Source of the DNA: Bacteroidota bacterium
Lineage (GTDB): Bacteria > Bacteroidota > Bacteroidia > Chitinophagales > Saprospiraceae
Length of the DNA: 64,000 bases
NCBI GenBank assembly: GCA_016124585.1
Contig: WGNL01000029.1
Coordinates: forward strand, 62,001 to 126,000
Direction of reading: 5' to 3'
The notes beneath the pieces are model-generated. The model worked only from the letters and a program-made list of their open reading frames with translations. It made no database searches and had not been told where the DNA came from. The stretch's first letter is position 1. Every line of letters starts with the position of its first letter. The translations under genes and the position numbers were made by a program. This document shows positions 52,676 to 60,860 of this stretch, one piece after another.

Positions 52676-53773
52676 ATGCAAAACGGTGACCTCATCATTT
52701 CAAAGTTTCCAGTGCTCTTCCAAGTGAAGGTGCTGCACCACTTCTTTCTCGATGTAGGGTCAACCTTGTTCGACAACTTGCCGGCTTTGGACAAAGTAAA
52801 AATACTGGCCGATTTTGACCTACGGGCTATCCTCCAAATTGAGCCAACAAAAAGCACGCAGCAAATCTTGGATGGTCGCAATTTACTGTTCAAACCTCAC
52901 GGCCTCGGCTTTGCTGTGCTTTGTCAAGCGGATGGAAACGGAGTGGTGGATGCAGGTAAAAAGCCCATCATTGGAGAAAAACTTCGGTTTGGCGTCAAAA
53001 TAGTGGATCCATATTTCCGACAGTACACCGCAAGTTTTCTAGTCAATCAACAGGTTCGAATTGAAAAATCGACTGATGGGAGAAGCCCGGACCGTTTCTT
53101 CAAAAATGTTTTTCTATTGAAAAACGATGTAAGTGGTCAGTCGAATTCCCTTTCAGCCACACCTCCTAACTACGATTCGACGCTCGAATATGCGCCTGAA
53201 TCCATCGTTCAACATGATGTGAATTTGGATGGAAATCCACCTTTCTTCATCGCTCAACGGCTGGTAGCGACCAATGCTCCACCCACAAATGGCGCTAACC
53301 TGGATTGGCTTCAGCTAGCGCAAATTGCTCCGCAAAACGCCAATTTAAAATACGTTTCGCAAACAGATTTCACTGAGGTAGAACTGGAAAATGATATTCC
53401 CCCAGATTGTGTGGCGCTGATTGAAATTGAAGCGAACGCAGGGCCAGGAGCTTTCCATCTGTATGATTCCAATGATGATTTGAATTCACCCAGTTTTGAA
53501 GTCCGGTTCAAGAACCGACTGACATGGTGGCGGCACAGCTTGGCACCGTGGGTAGCAGGTGCGTTAACCAGCATCACCCAGCAAGAAATCAGGCCGCTGA
53601 CTTTTCGGGGAAAGCAAAATATCGACTTGACTTTTCAAGTCTCCGATGGCAATAATGGCAATGTTCCATTGGAGAAAAAAGGAGTGGATGTTCCTTCTAA
53701 GCAAACGCCCATTCTACCAGAAACAAATAATGCGGGAAGCGTAAATCGCTTGCTGTCAGATATTTACATTTAA
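52676..53773 (+). CDS. eCIS-linked protein of unknown function
   Basis: 365 residues from the ATG at 52676, three bases after the cap gene's stop; a TTG at 52670 overlaps that stop. No signal or membrane segment. The N-terminal half contains LDVGSTLFDNLPALDKVKILADFDL and a calcium-loop-like DGNGVVDAG (about 85-93); residues 230-300 are beta-rich; near 280-300 comes RLTWWRHSLAPWVAG. No known domain is recognised. Its place between cap and sheath genes suggests a structural or assembly factor, such as a cap adaptor, but this is from position only. Confidence 0.72.
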   Translation: MQNGDLIISKFPVLFQVKVLHHFFLDVGSTLFDNLPALDKVKILADFDLRAILQIEPTKSTQQILDGRNLLFKPHGLGFAVLCQADGNGVVDAGKKPIIGEKLRFGVKIVDPYFRQYTASFLVNQQVRIEKSTDGRSPDRFFKNVFLLKNDVSGQSNSLSATPPNYDSTLEYAPESIVQHDVNLDGNPPFFIAQRLVATNAPPTNGANLDWLQLAQIAPQNANLKYVSQTDFTEVELENDIPPDCVALIEIEANAGPGAFHLYDSNDDLNSPSFEVRFKNRLTWWRHSLAPWVAGALTSITQQEIRPLTFRGKQNIDLTFQVSDGNNGNVPLEKKGVDVPSKQTPILPETNNAGSVNRLLSDIYI

Positions 53774-53800
53774 TTTTTATAACCATTTAAACTCACCAAC

Positions 53801-55756
53801 ATGGCATTCGATTATAAGACCCCCGGTGTTTATGTGGAGGAAATTTCCAAGTTTCCTCCCTCGATTGCAGCCGTCGAGACAGCAATCCCCGCCTTCATCG
53901 GGTACACGGAAAAAGCGCAAAAAGTGACCGTTGGCGACCGATTGAACAAGCCTACAAAAATTGGTTCCATCGCCGAATATGTTGAAATTTTTGGAGGAGG
54001 CGCAAAGCCGACCGTCAGCAACGTGACGCTGGATGATTCCAATAATTTCAAGTCCGCTACCTTGGCTAACCAGTTTTACCTTTTCGACAGCCTCCGTTTG
54101 TTTTATGCCAATGGTGGTGGGGACTGCTACATAGTCGCAGTGGCAACTTATGACACAGCAGCGTTCACTGCCAGTGAATTCACTGACCCTGGCAAGGGCA
54201 TTTTGGCGCTGGAAACAGTAGATGAGCCTACAATTCTGGTTTGTCCCGACAATTCGTTGCTTACCACTGCCAACCATTTTTATGATGTTTACCAAGAAGC
54301 GCTAAAACAGTGCGGTAACCTGATGGACCGGGTTGGGTTATTTGACCTTAAGCAAAACGATCCACTGGGGGCTGATTTTAGAACAGGCATTGGTATCAAC
54401 AACCTTCGCTACGGAGCAGCCTACTCACCTTGGCTGGTGGTGAACATGCCTAAAAATATCAGATACCGTGATTTCAGCTCCGTAATTTTCAAGGAAACTG
54501 TAGCCACCACGCTTGGTGGCCTTACTTCCGACACGGCTATTCAAACGCAAATCGCCAGCTTCGAACAAGTCATTGCTGACGGCGACTTGATCACTGCGGC
54601 ATCCACCACCCTCAAAGGAGGTTCCCCCTCACTCCGTGAGCGATTCGATACGTTGGATACTGCATACAAGGCTGCTAAGACTGCTCCCAATGCCATGGCG
54701 GTTGTCAATTTCCTTTTCGATTTTGCCCGACAATTGGAAACACTGATTGGTGCTGGGGCAGGTTCACTTACAAATGCTGATTTCAAGAACGATATGTCAG
54801 CTTTGGTGACCTCAACTTGGAAAGGGATTTTCACGACTTTGATAAGCCACGATAAGGAAATGGCAACCAAAGTGGGCTCATACACGGCCCGTTTCAGCCT
54901 GCTTCCAGTACCGGCGAATGCTGCTTGGGGTGATATTTTTGGTGCTTCGCAACCAGGTGATTCAAGTGTGATTACGTTGCCGAATACAGATCCAGTTGCC
55001 GCCAGATTAGATCAAATAATGCCCTCTATCCGCACTGTTTTCGAAAGCATAAACGCCACCTGGATCAGTGGCGTCGCTGGTGCAATTACCAAGCTGGAAA
55101 GCGACAAACATGACGGGCTTTTGCAGTCTTCCTCAATTTATAAAACCATCATCACTGGTATTCAAAATACGAATACTAGTATGCCGCCTTCTGGCGCAGT
55201 TGCTGGTATTTATGCTTTTGTTGACAGAACTAGGGGCGTTTGGAAAGCACCTGCAAATGTTAGCTTGAGCAGCGTCATAGGGCCGAAGGACACTTTTACC
55301 TCCTCACAACTGGATGCTTTGAACGTGGACGTGAATGCTGGAAAATCAATCAATGCCATCCGGTCCTTCACGGGTAAGGGTACACTGATTTTCGGAGCAC
55401 GCACCCTTGCCGGAAATGACAATGAATGGCGCTATGTCTCCGTCCGCCGTTTTTTCAACATGGTGGAAGAGTCTACTAAAAAAGCTACTGAGCAGTTTGT
55501 ATTCGAACCAAACGATGCCAACACTTGGATAAAAGTGCAGGCCATGATTGAGAATTTCCTCAATTCGCTCTGGCGGGTTGGAGCGTTGCAAGGTGCTAAG
55601 CCTGAGCATGCCTACTATGTAGCCGTTGGGTTGGGTAAAACCATGACTCCACTCGACATTCTTGAAGGCCGGATGATTATCGAAATCGGGATGGCTGCGG
55701 TTCGCCCAGCTGAATTCATCATCCTCCGTTTTTCACATAAAATGGCAGAATCCTGA
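53801..55756 (+). CDS. eCIS contractile sheath protein
   Basis: 651 residues. The start YKTPGVYVEEISKFPPSIAAVETAIPAFIGYTEKA is the hallmark of phage tail sheath and Pvc2/Afp2 proteins. The C-terminal domain (about 500-651) with VRRFFNMVEESTKKATEQFVFEPND and KTMTPLDILEGRMIIEIGMAAVRPAEFIILRFSHKM is the conserved handshake region that interlocks subunits and drives contraction. The middle (200-480) is a large variable insertion on the outer surface. This is longer than the about 350-480 residues of PVC sheaths, which have three paralogues; here I see one sheath gene only. Confidence 0.93.
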   Translation: MAFDYKTPGVYVEEISKFPPSIAAVETAIPAFIGYTEKAQKVTVGDRLNKPTKIGSIAEYVEIFGGGAKPTVSNVTLDDSNNFKSATLANQFYLFDSLRLFYANGGGDCYIVAVATYDTAAFTASEFTDPGKGILALETVDEPTILVCPDNSLLTTANHFYDVYQEALKQCGNLMDRVGLFDLKQNDPLGADFRTGIGINNLRYGAAYSPWLVVNMPKNIRYRDFSSVIFKETVATTLGGLTSDTAIQTQIASFEQVIADGDLITAASTTLKGGSPSLRERFDTLDTAYKAAKTAPNAMAVVNFLFDFARQLETLIGAGAGSLTNADFKNDMSALVTSTWKGIFTTLISHDKEMATKVGSYTARFSLLPVPANAAWGDIFGASQPGDSSVITLPNTDPVAARLDQIMPSIRTVFESINATWISGVAGAITKLESDKHDGLLQSSSIYKTIITGIQNTNTSMPPSGAVAGIYAFVDRTRGVWKAPANVSLSSVIGPKDTFTSSQLDALNVDVNAGKSINAIRSFTGKGTLIFGARTLAGNDNEWRYVSVRRFFNMVEESTKKATEQFVFEPNDANTWIKVQAMIENFLNSLWRVGALQGAKPEHAYYVAVGLGKTMTPLDILEGRMIIEIGMAAVRPAEFIILRFSHKMAES

Positions 55757-55916
55757 CAAGGATTGAAGGATTGATGGTTGAAGGATGGAATATCCTACGA
55801 CCCTCCAATCCTTTGAATCCAACATCTAAATTAATCGGAAATGAAGGCTGACAATTGAAAAGTTGGACTTCCAGCCTTTCAATCCATCAATACTTCAATC
55901 CATCAATCCTTAAAAA
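55757..55916 (+). repeat. Word-rich imperfect palindrome between sheath and tube genes
   Basis: Left arm AAGGATTGAAGGATTGATGG (from 55758) and right arm CCATCAATACTTCAATCC...ATCAATCCTT (to about 55911) pair imperfectly; both are built from GGATTGA-type words. May act as an mRNA stem that sets the tube/sheath ratio or as an RNA stabiliser. Confidence 0.55.
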
Positions 55917-56348
55917 ATGGCAGAATATCCGCTTCCCAAGTTTCACTTCCAGGTTGACTGGGGTGGTGCAAAAATCAGCTTCACCGAAGTCACTGGCCTC
56001 TCCATGGAGCAGGAAATAATTGAGTACCGACATAGCGACAGCAAGGCATTTTCCAAAATCAAAATGCCAGGTATGCGCAAATACGGCAACCTCACCATGA
56101 AGCGAGGTACGTTCCAAGGCGATTTTGACTACTACGATTGGCTCGGTGAAATCCAGACCGACCGGGCCAATACCCGTCGAGATGTGGTTATTCGCCTGCT
56201 CAATGAATCGCACGAACCAGTTGCTGCCTGGAAAGCAGAGCGCTGCTTCCCCGTCAAAGTGCAAGCCAGCGACCTCAAATCAGATGGTAACGAAGTTGCC
56301 ATTGAATCCATTGAAGTGGCCATTGAGAGCCTCAGCTTGGTTAGATGA
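55917..56348 (+). CDS. eCIS inner tube protein 1 (Pvc1/gp19-type)
   Basis: 143 residues, a typical tube-protein length. FHFQVDWGGAKISFTEVTGLSMEQEIIEYR, then PGMRKYGNLTMKRGTFQGDFDYYDWL and VVIRLLNESHEPVAAWKAERCFPVKVQASDL are the strands and loop pattern of the gp19/Hcp-like tube family. These subunits stack as hexamers in the tube lumen through which effectors travel. Likely the main tube protein. Related to, but distinct from, the second tube gene that follows. Confidence 0.92.
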   Translation: MAEYPLPKFHFQVDWGGAKISFTEVTGLSMEQEIIEYRHSDSKAFSKIKMPGMRKYGNLTMKRGTFQGDFDYYDWLGEIQTDRANTRRDVVIRLLNESHEPVAAWKAERCFPVKVQASDLKSDGNEVAIESIEVAIESLSLVR

Positions 56349-56431
56349 CCATCATTGAAGTTTTTAGGGATTGAATGCAAGGCTATCCGAAAATTCAATC
56401 CCTCAATCCTTCAATTATTCAATCCTTGTGC
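56349..56431 (+). repeat. Palindromic spacer between the two tube genes
   Basis: Perfect 11-bp inverted repeat AGGGATTGAAT / ATTCAATCCCT (56366-56376 / 56393-56403), built of the same GATTGA words as the spacer at 55757-55916. Confidence 0.6.
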
Positions 56432-56869
56432 ATGGACAATTACTATCCTCCAGTCAGTTTCTACTTCCGGGTCGAGTTCGGCATCAGCGGCAACACCAAT
56501 GATGCTCGCTTTCAGTCAGTGTCCGGCCTGACAGTAGAGTATGACATGGAGACTTACAAAGAAGGTGGTGAAAACCGTTTTGAGCACAAGCTTCCTGTTC
56601 GGACAAAATACAATGACCTTGTGCTAAAGCGTGGTTACCTGACAGATTCGGCAGTGGTGCAATGGTGTTTCCGTGCTTTCCGTGACCGGGAATTTGTGCC
56701 AACTGACGTTACCGTCAAGCTCCTAAATGAAAATGGTGACCCACTGAAGGCTTGGAAAATCGTGCGTGCTTGGCCGAAAAAATGGTCAATCAGCGATTTC
56801 AATTCCACTACAAATGAAGTAGCAGTGGAGACCTTGGAACTAAGCTACCGGTATTTTGAAGAAATCTGA
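56432..56869 (+). CDS. eCIS inner tube protein 2 (Pvc5/gp19-type)
   Basis: 145 residues from the ATG at 56432; the frame is open upstream through the palindromic spacer, but that part is not protein-like. Features SFYFRVEFGISGNTNDARFQSVSGLTVEYDMETYKEGGENRFEHKLPVRTKY and WKIVRAWPKKWSISDFN define a gp19-type tube protein of the tube-initiator (Pvc5) kind, which links tube to the spike-adaptor. It is of the same fold as the previous protein but clearly divergent. Confidence 0.9.
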   Translation: MDNYYPPVSFYFRVEFGISGNTNDARFQSVSGLTVEYDMETYKEGGENRFEHKLPVRTKYNDLVLKRGYLTDSAVVQWCFRAFRDREFVPTDVTVKLLNENGDPLKAWKIVRAWPKKWSISDFNSTTNEVAVETLELSYRYFEEI

Positions 56870-56902
56870 GTGCCCATTTTCACTAACTAAAATTGCTAAA
56901 CA

Positions 56903-57079
56903 ATGCCATTAGAAATCAGGGAATTGGTCATCAAAGTCAACGTGAACGAAGGAGGCGGTAATGCTTCACAAAATCGACAAACGGGGCAAGCTGCTGCCCA
57001 AGGAGCTGACAAAAAAGCCATTATCAGCGAGTGCTTGGAGCAGGTCATGGATATTTTACAAAAGAAAAAAGAACGGTAA
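56903..57079 (+). CDS. Small eCIS protein (DUF5908-type)
   Basis: 58 residues: MPLEIRELVIKVNVNE, a Gly/Asn/Gln-rich linker, then KKAIISECLEQVMDILQKKKER. The start and amphipathic C-terminal helix match DUF5908, a short protein found next to tube and LysM proteins in Bacteroidota eCIS operons (a Pvc6-like slot). Probably a baseplate or tube accessory part. It starts 33 bp after the second tube gene and stops 39 bp before the next. Confidence 0.78.
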   Translation: MPLEIRELVIKVNVNEGGGNASQNRQTGQAAAQGADKKAIISECLEQVMDILQKKKER

Positions 57080-57118
57080 ATCTGAGGTTCACCGATTACA
57101 ATTCTAAATACACAACTC

Positions 57119-57808
57119 ATGCCCAACGGAGAGCTCGAAAAGATGATGATTTTCGCTTACGGCGACTCGGAAGCCTTGGAAAAAGGGGGCAAACAATTGC
57201 CCGGGTCACCCATTCGGGTGTTTATCAATCCCGATTCGTTCACGGTGGATTACAAACTGAAGTTTTCGCAGGACGACCAAGGCCAAGGAACCAGTGGTCG
57301 TCAGCTCAAGTATGAATACACGGAGCCTGAGGAGATGACTTTTGAGTTTCTGTTTGACAATAGTGGAATCATTGATGAAAAGCCCAAGGAGCATATCGCT
57401 GATGATATTGATGCATTTAAAAAACTCCTTACGGAGTACAAAGGAGAGTCTCATGAGCCACCTCACATCAAGCTGGCTTGGGGCAATTCCTTTCTATTCA
57501 AAGGCAGGCTTAAGCAATTGAGCATCAATTACAAGCTATTTTCAGCAGATGGAAAGCCATTGCGAGCCGTTGCAAAAACCGTTTTCAAGCAAAGCATCGA
57601 AGAGGAAAAACGGGCTGCTGCCGAAAACAACAGTTCACCCGACTTGACACATATTCGGATAGTCAAATCGGGGGATACCTTGCCACTGCTCTGCTTTGAT
57701 ATTTACGGCGAAGCAGGGCGCTACCTGCAAGTGGCGGAAGTCAACGGGCTTTCCAATTTTAGAGCGCTTAAACCAGGCATGGAAATATTTTTTCCACCAA
57801 TTATATAA
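57119..57808 (+). CDS. eCIS tube-spike adaptor with C-terminal LysM domain (Pvc7-like)
   Basis: 229 residues. The N-terminal region (1-170) with SPIRVFINPDSFTVDYKLKF, EEMTFEFLFDNSGII and HIKLAWGNSFLFKGRLKQLSINYKLFSADGKPLRAVAK is the 'contractile injection system tube protein' family; the C-terminal 50 residues (IRIVKSGDTLPLLCFDIYG ... LKPGMEIFFPP) form a LysM-type domain. In PVC/AFP the equivalent protein (Pvc7/Afp7) joins the tube to the VgrG-like hub in the baseplate. Confidence 0.9.
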   Translation: MPNGELEKMMIFAYGDSEALEKGGKQLPGSPIRVFINPDSFTVDYKLKFSQDDQGQGTSGRQLKYEYTEPEEMTFEFLFDNSGIIDEKPKEHIADDIDAFKKLLTEYKGESHEPPHIKLAWGNSFLFKGRLKQLSINYKLFSADGKPLRAVAKTVFKQSIEEEKRAAAENNSSPDLTHIRIVKSGDTLPLLCFDIYGEAGRYLQVAEVNGLSNFRALKPGMEIFFPPII

Positions 57809-57860
57809 CAGCATGCTAGTTATCTCAAAACATTTTTTGCTAGCAAAACAACCATAAATA

Positions 57861-59624
57861 ATGCCTTCGACTATTCCAACTCCGGCTACACCCGATGTTG
57901 TGACGATGAAAATTCTCAGCAATGGCAATGAGTTGCCCAGTGCCTATCAAGTGGTTGGAGTGGTTGTCAATGCAGAATTCAACCGGATACCCACCGCCAA
58001 AATCGTGCTGTTGGATGGCAATGCCGCCAGTCAGGATTTTCCTATCAGCGATAGTGAGGATTTGGTTCCCGGCGCTGAAATCGAAATCCAATTGGGTTAT
58101 CGAGCAAGGGAGAACAGCGTTTTCAAAGGTCTAGTGACCAGCCAAAACCTTAAAATCCGTCAAAACGGCAGCTATCTCACAATTGAATGCAAGGACAAAG
58201 CTGTGAAAGCTACCCTCGACCGCAAATTCAAGTATTTCCGGGAAGTGAAAGACAGCGACGTGATGGAAGAAACGGCAAGCGCACACGGATTATCTGTCGA
58301 TGTAGAATCCACGAGTGTTTCTCACAAGGAAATAGTCCAATATGACTGCACCGACTGGGATTTTTTGATGACACGTACCGATGCCAATGGCTTGTTTTGC
58401 ACCGTAAAAGATGGGACTGTAAAAATCGCAAAACCCAACCTCAGCCAAGAGCCCGTGCTTTCCTTGGAATTCGGAAGCACTATCCTTGAGTTTGATGTTG
58501 AAATGGATGCCCGCAACCAGTTCAAGGCAGTGAAAGCCAACGCTTGGGACCCCACCAATCAAGAGATTGTGGAGTCGGAAGCCAGTGAGCCAACGGTTTC
58601 CAACAATGGCAATATCTCAGCCAGCACCCTTGCCGATTCGATGGAAGTGGAAAGCTTTACCCTGAGCCATACAGGGCGATTGGAATCACCTGAACTGCAA
58701 GCTTGGGCTGATGCGAAATTGCTTCGCCAACGTTTGGCCAAAACCTGTGGGCGTGTGACTTGCCAAGGTTTTGCAGGCGTGAAGCCGGGCGACATGATTG
58801 AATTGAAAGGTGTCGGAGAACGATTCAATGGCAAGGTCGTCGTCTCTGCTGTTCGGCAACAAGTCGGTGAAGGAAACTGGCAAACCGATATTCAGTTTGG
58901 CGTAAAACCGGACTGGTTCTCTACCACCTACGACGTGCAACAGCCCAGCGCTGGTGGCTTGCTACCGCCTGTCAGTGGTTTGCAAATTGGCATCGTCACT
59001 ACCCTCGAAGGCGACCCAGATGGCGAAGACCGAATTCAAGTGCGGCTGCCTATCATCAGCAAGGATGATGAAGGTATCTGGGCTAGGATTTCAACGCTGG
59101 ATGCCGGTGATAATCGAGGAACTTTCTTCCGCCCCGAAATCGGCGATGAAGTAATCGTCGGATTTTTAAACGACGACCCCCGTCATCCAATCGTGCTCGG
59201 CATGTGCCACAGTAGCGCCAAACCCGCTCCTGAACCACCTTCTGACGATAACAACTTGAAAGGCTACGTGACAAGGGGCGAAATGAAAATGCTGTTTGAC
59301 GACGATAAAATGATCGTTTCCATGGAGACCCCGAATGGCAATAAACTGGCATTGACGGAAGAAGACGGTGGGGTGATAATAGAAGACGAAAACGGCAATA
59401 AAATCACAATGAACAGTGATGGAATTTCCATTGAAAGCGCCAAGGACATCATCCTAAAAGCAACGGGTGATGTGAAAATCGAAGGTGTGAACGTGGAAGC
59501 AAAAGCACAAGCCGAGTTCAAGGCCGAAGCCAATGCCAGTGCCACCATGAAAGGCAGTGCCACCGCAACCGTGGAAGGTGGTGCACAAGCAGTCCTGAAA
59601 GGTGGGATTGTACAAATAAATTGA
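57861..59624 (+). CDS. eCIS VgrG-like spike/hub protein (Pvc8)
   Basis: 587 residues. Residues about 1-370 form the gp27-like hub (PTAKIVLLDG, SEDLVPGAEIEIQLGYR, CTDWDFLMTRTDANG); about 375-460 the gp5 OB-fold (LQIGIVTTLEGDPDGEDRIQVRLP and RPEIGDEVIVGFLNDDPRHPIVLGMCHS); and about 480-587 a repetitive beta-helix needle (MNSDGISIESAKDIILKATG, then repeats of KAxAEFKAEA / GSATATVEGG). Trimers make the spike on which the PAAR tip sits. Nothing indicates an extra C-terminal effector domain. Confidence 0.93.
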   Translation: MPSTIPTPATPDVVTMKILSNGNELPSAYQVVGVVVNAEFNRIPTAKIVLLDGNAASQDFPISDSEDLVPGAEIEIQLGYRARENSVFKGLVTSQNLKIRQNGSYLTIECKDKAVKATLDRKFKYFREVKDSDVMEETASAHGLSVDVESTSVSHKEIVQYDCTDWDFLMTRTDANGLFCTVKDGTVKIAKPNLSQEPVLSLEFGSTILEFDVEMDARNQFKAVKANAWDPTNQEIVESEASEPTVSNNGNISASTLADSMEVESFTLSHTGRLESPELQAWADAKLLRQRLAKTCGRVTCQGFAGVKPGDMIELKGVGERFNGKVVVSAVRQQVGEGNWQTDIQFGVKPDWFSTTYDVQQPSAGGLLPPVSGLQIGIVTTLEGDPDGEDRIQVRLPIISKDDEGIWARISTLDAGDNRGTFFRPEIGDEVIVGFLNDDPRHPIVLGMCHSSAKPAPEPPSDDNNLKGYVTRGEMKMLFDDDKMIVSMETPNGNKLALTEEDGGVIIEDENGNKITMNSDGISIESAKDIILKATGDVKIEGVNVEAKAQAEFKAEANASATMKGSATATVEGGAQAVLKGGIVQIN

Positions 59625-59690
59625 GTGTAAACAGGATTGAGTTTTTGAGTGAGCATTCTCAAAACCTCAAACCGCAAATTTTCATAAAAA

Positions 59691-59960
59691 ATGCCTCCAG
59701 CTGCTCGAATCACAGACCTCATTGTCAGTGCTGCCACCCAAGGTGCCCCACTGCCCATACTGCCGCCAGGTGCCCCAACGGTGCTGGTAGGAGGAATGCC
59801 CGCTGCACGCATGGGCGACACTTGTGGCCCTGATGCCATAGTGATGGGTTCTACCACGGTGCTGATAGGAGGTATGCCAGCGGCACGTATTGCCGACCCA
59901 ACGGCAGGTGGGGGAGTGGTGATGCCACCGGGGGCAGTAACGGTAATAATTGGCGGATGA
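59691..59960 (+). CDS. eCIS PAAR tip protein (Pvc10-like)
   Basis: 89 residues with PAARITD near the start, GGMPAARMGDTCG in the middle and GGMPAARIADPTAGG near the end, the PAAR pattern of a zinc-binding cone that sharpens the VgrG spike. It is a stand-alone PAAR with no attached toxin. It starts 66 bp after the spike gene. A MITE-like palindrome begins right at its stop codon. Confidence 0.93.
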   Translation: MPPAARITDLIVSAATQGAPLPILPPGAPTVLVGGMPAARMGDTCGPDAIVMGSTTVLIGGMPAARIADPTAGGGVVMPPGAVTVIIGG

Positions 59961-60119
59961 TTAAAATAATCCAAGTTGCGGATGAGGTTGATAACAGTTT
60001 ATAAGGGTTGATAACAGTTGATTTTTGCGAAGTAGTAGGCTAAAATCAACCATTATCAACCTCATCAACCTCATCAACCTTGCCTTCTCTAAGTTATCCG
60101 CAACTTGAGTTAAAATAAT
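59961..60119. mobile_element. MITE-like palindromic element with 10-bp flanking direct repeats
   Basis: Terminal inverted repeats CAAGTTGCGGAT (59972-59983) and ATCCGCAACTTG (60096-60107) are a perfect 12-bp pair, with more inverted words inside (GAGGTTGATAA / TTATCAACCTC). The unit is flanked by the direct repeat TTAAAATAAT at 59961-59970 and 60110-60119, which looks like a target-site duplication. No open frame. It fills the gap between the PAAR and gp25 genes. Confidence 0.55.
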
Positions 60120-60125
60120 TGCAAC

Positions 60126-60572
60126 ATGAACCAACAACCACAAACCAATTTTCTAGGCAGAGGGTGGAGTTTTCCACCAAGTTTCGATGCCAATGCAGGT
60201 GCGGTAAAAATGCTGGAGCGAGAGGATGATATCCAGTCCAGCCTTGAAATCCTTCTAGCTACGTCCCTCGGCGAGCGGGTAATGTTGCCCGGCTACGGTT
60301 GCAATTTGGAGGAACTCCTCTTCGAAAACCTGAACACTACCACCAAGACTATCATTGCCGATAAAATCCAGACGGCCATCCTCTACCATGAGCCTCGTAT
60401 CGATGCCGAAAAAATAAGCCTGAACCCGGTGCAGGAACTGGAAGGCATCGTACTGATTGAAGTCACCTACCGGGTACGCAGCACAAACTCCCGGTTCAAT
60501 TTTGTGTACCCATTTTACAAGGAAGAAGGAACCGACGTCAACTTGACGGCCACACTAACGGAATTGACATAG
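60126..60572 (+). CDS. eCIS baseplate gp25-like protein (Pvc9)
   Basis: 148 residues. FLGRGWSFPPSFD, then VKMLEREDDIQSSLEILLATSLGERVMLPGYGCNLEELLFE and TTKTIIADKIQTAILYHEPRIDAEKI match the GPW/gp25 family of baseplate wedge proteins, which connect hub and sheath and start sheath polymerisation (the EPR region is visible as HEPRID). In PVC it comes before the PAAR gene; here the order is reversed, which is common in Bacteroidota. Starts 6 bp after the MITE-like element. Confidence 0.93.
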   Translation: MNQQPQTNFLGRGWSFPPSFDANAGAVKMLEREDDIQSSLEILLATSLGERVMLPGYGCNLEELLFENLNTTTKTIIADKIQTAILYHEPRIDAEKISLNPVQELEGIVLIEVTYRVRSTNSRFNFVYPFYKEEGTDVNLTATLTELT

Positions 60573-60615
60573 AAGCTTGGCTTAAAGCCAATACAGGTCA
60601 ATTTACTTACACATT

Positions 60616-60804
60616 AAAAGCGACCAGTTTGACATCGTAAATGACCAGTTTGACATTAGTAGCAACCAATTCTACATCGTAAGTGACCAGTTTGACATTA
60701 GTAACGACCAGTTTGACATCGTAAATGACCAATTTGACATTAGTAGCATCCGGTTTGACATCGTAAGTGACCAGTTTGACATTCGAAATGACCATTTATA
60801 CTTC
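60616..60804 (+). repeat. Nine tandem 21-bp repeats between gp25 and baseplate-J genes
   Basis: Nine units of 21 bp (189 bp) with consensus GTAAATGACCAGTTTGACATT, alternating so that a 42-bp higher order exists (units ending ATC versus ATT). In one + frame they encode repeated DQFDIVN-type heptads, without a start codon. Neither strand makes a convincing gene. Unit identity suggests recent expansion or slippage. Confidence 0.85.
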
Positions 60805-60860
60805 AAACAGACCCTAATCAACCTTTTCAACCATCATTAACCAATTTCGACCACCAACAA

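Noticed and set aside
60607-60795. 62-codon minus-strand frame over the 21-bp repeats (VKLVTYDV repeats)
   Set aside because: Any strand of a repeat with length divisible by three stays open; there is no support from composition or neighbours.
60616-60804. 21-bp tandem repeats as a CRISPR array
   Set aside because: Units are directly adjacent without unique spacers, too short, and no cas genes are seen.
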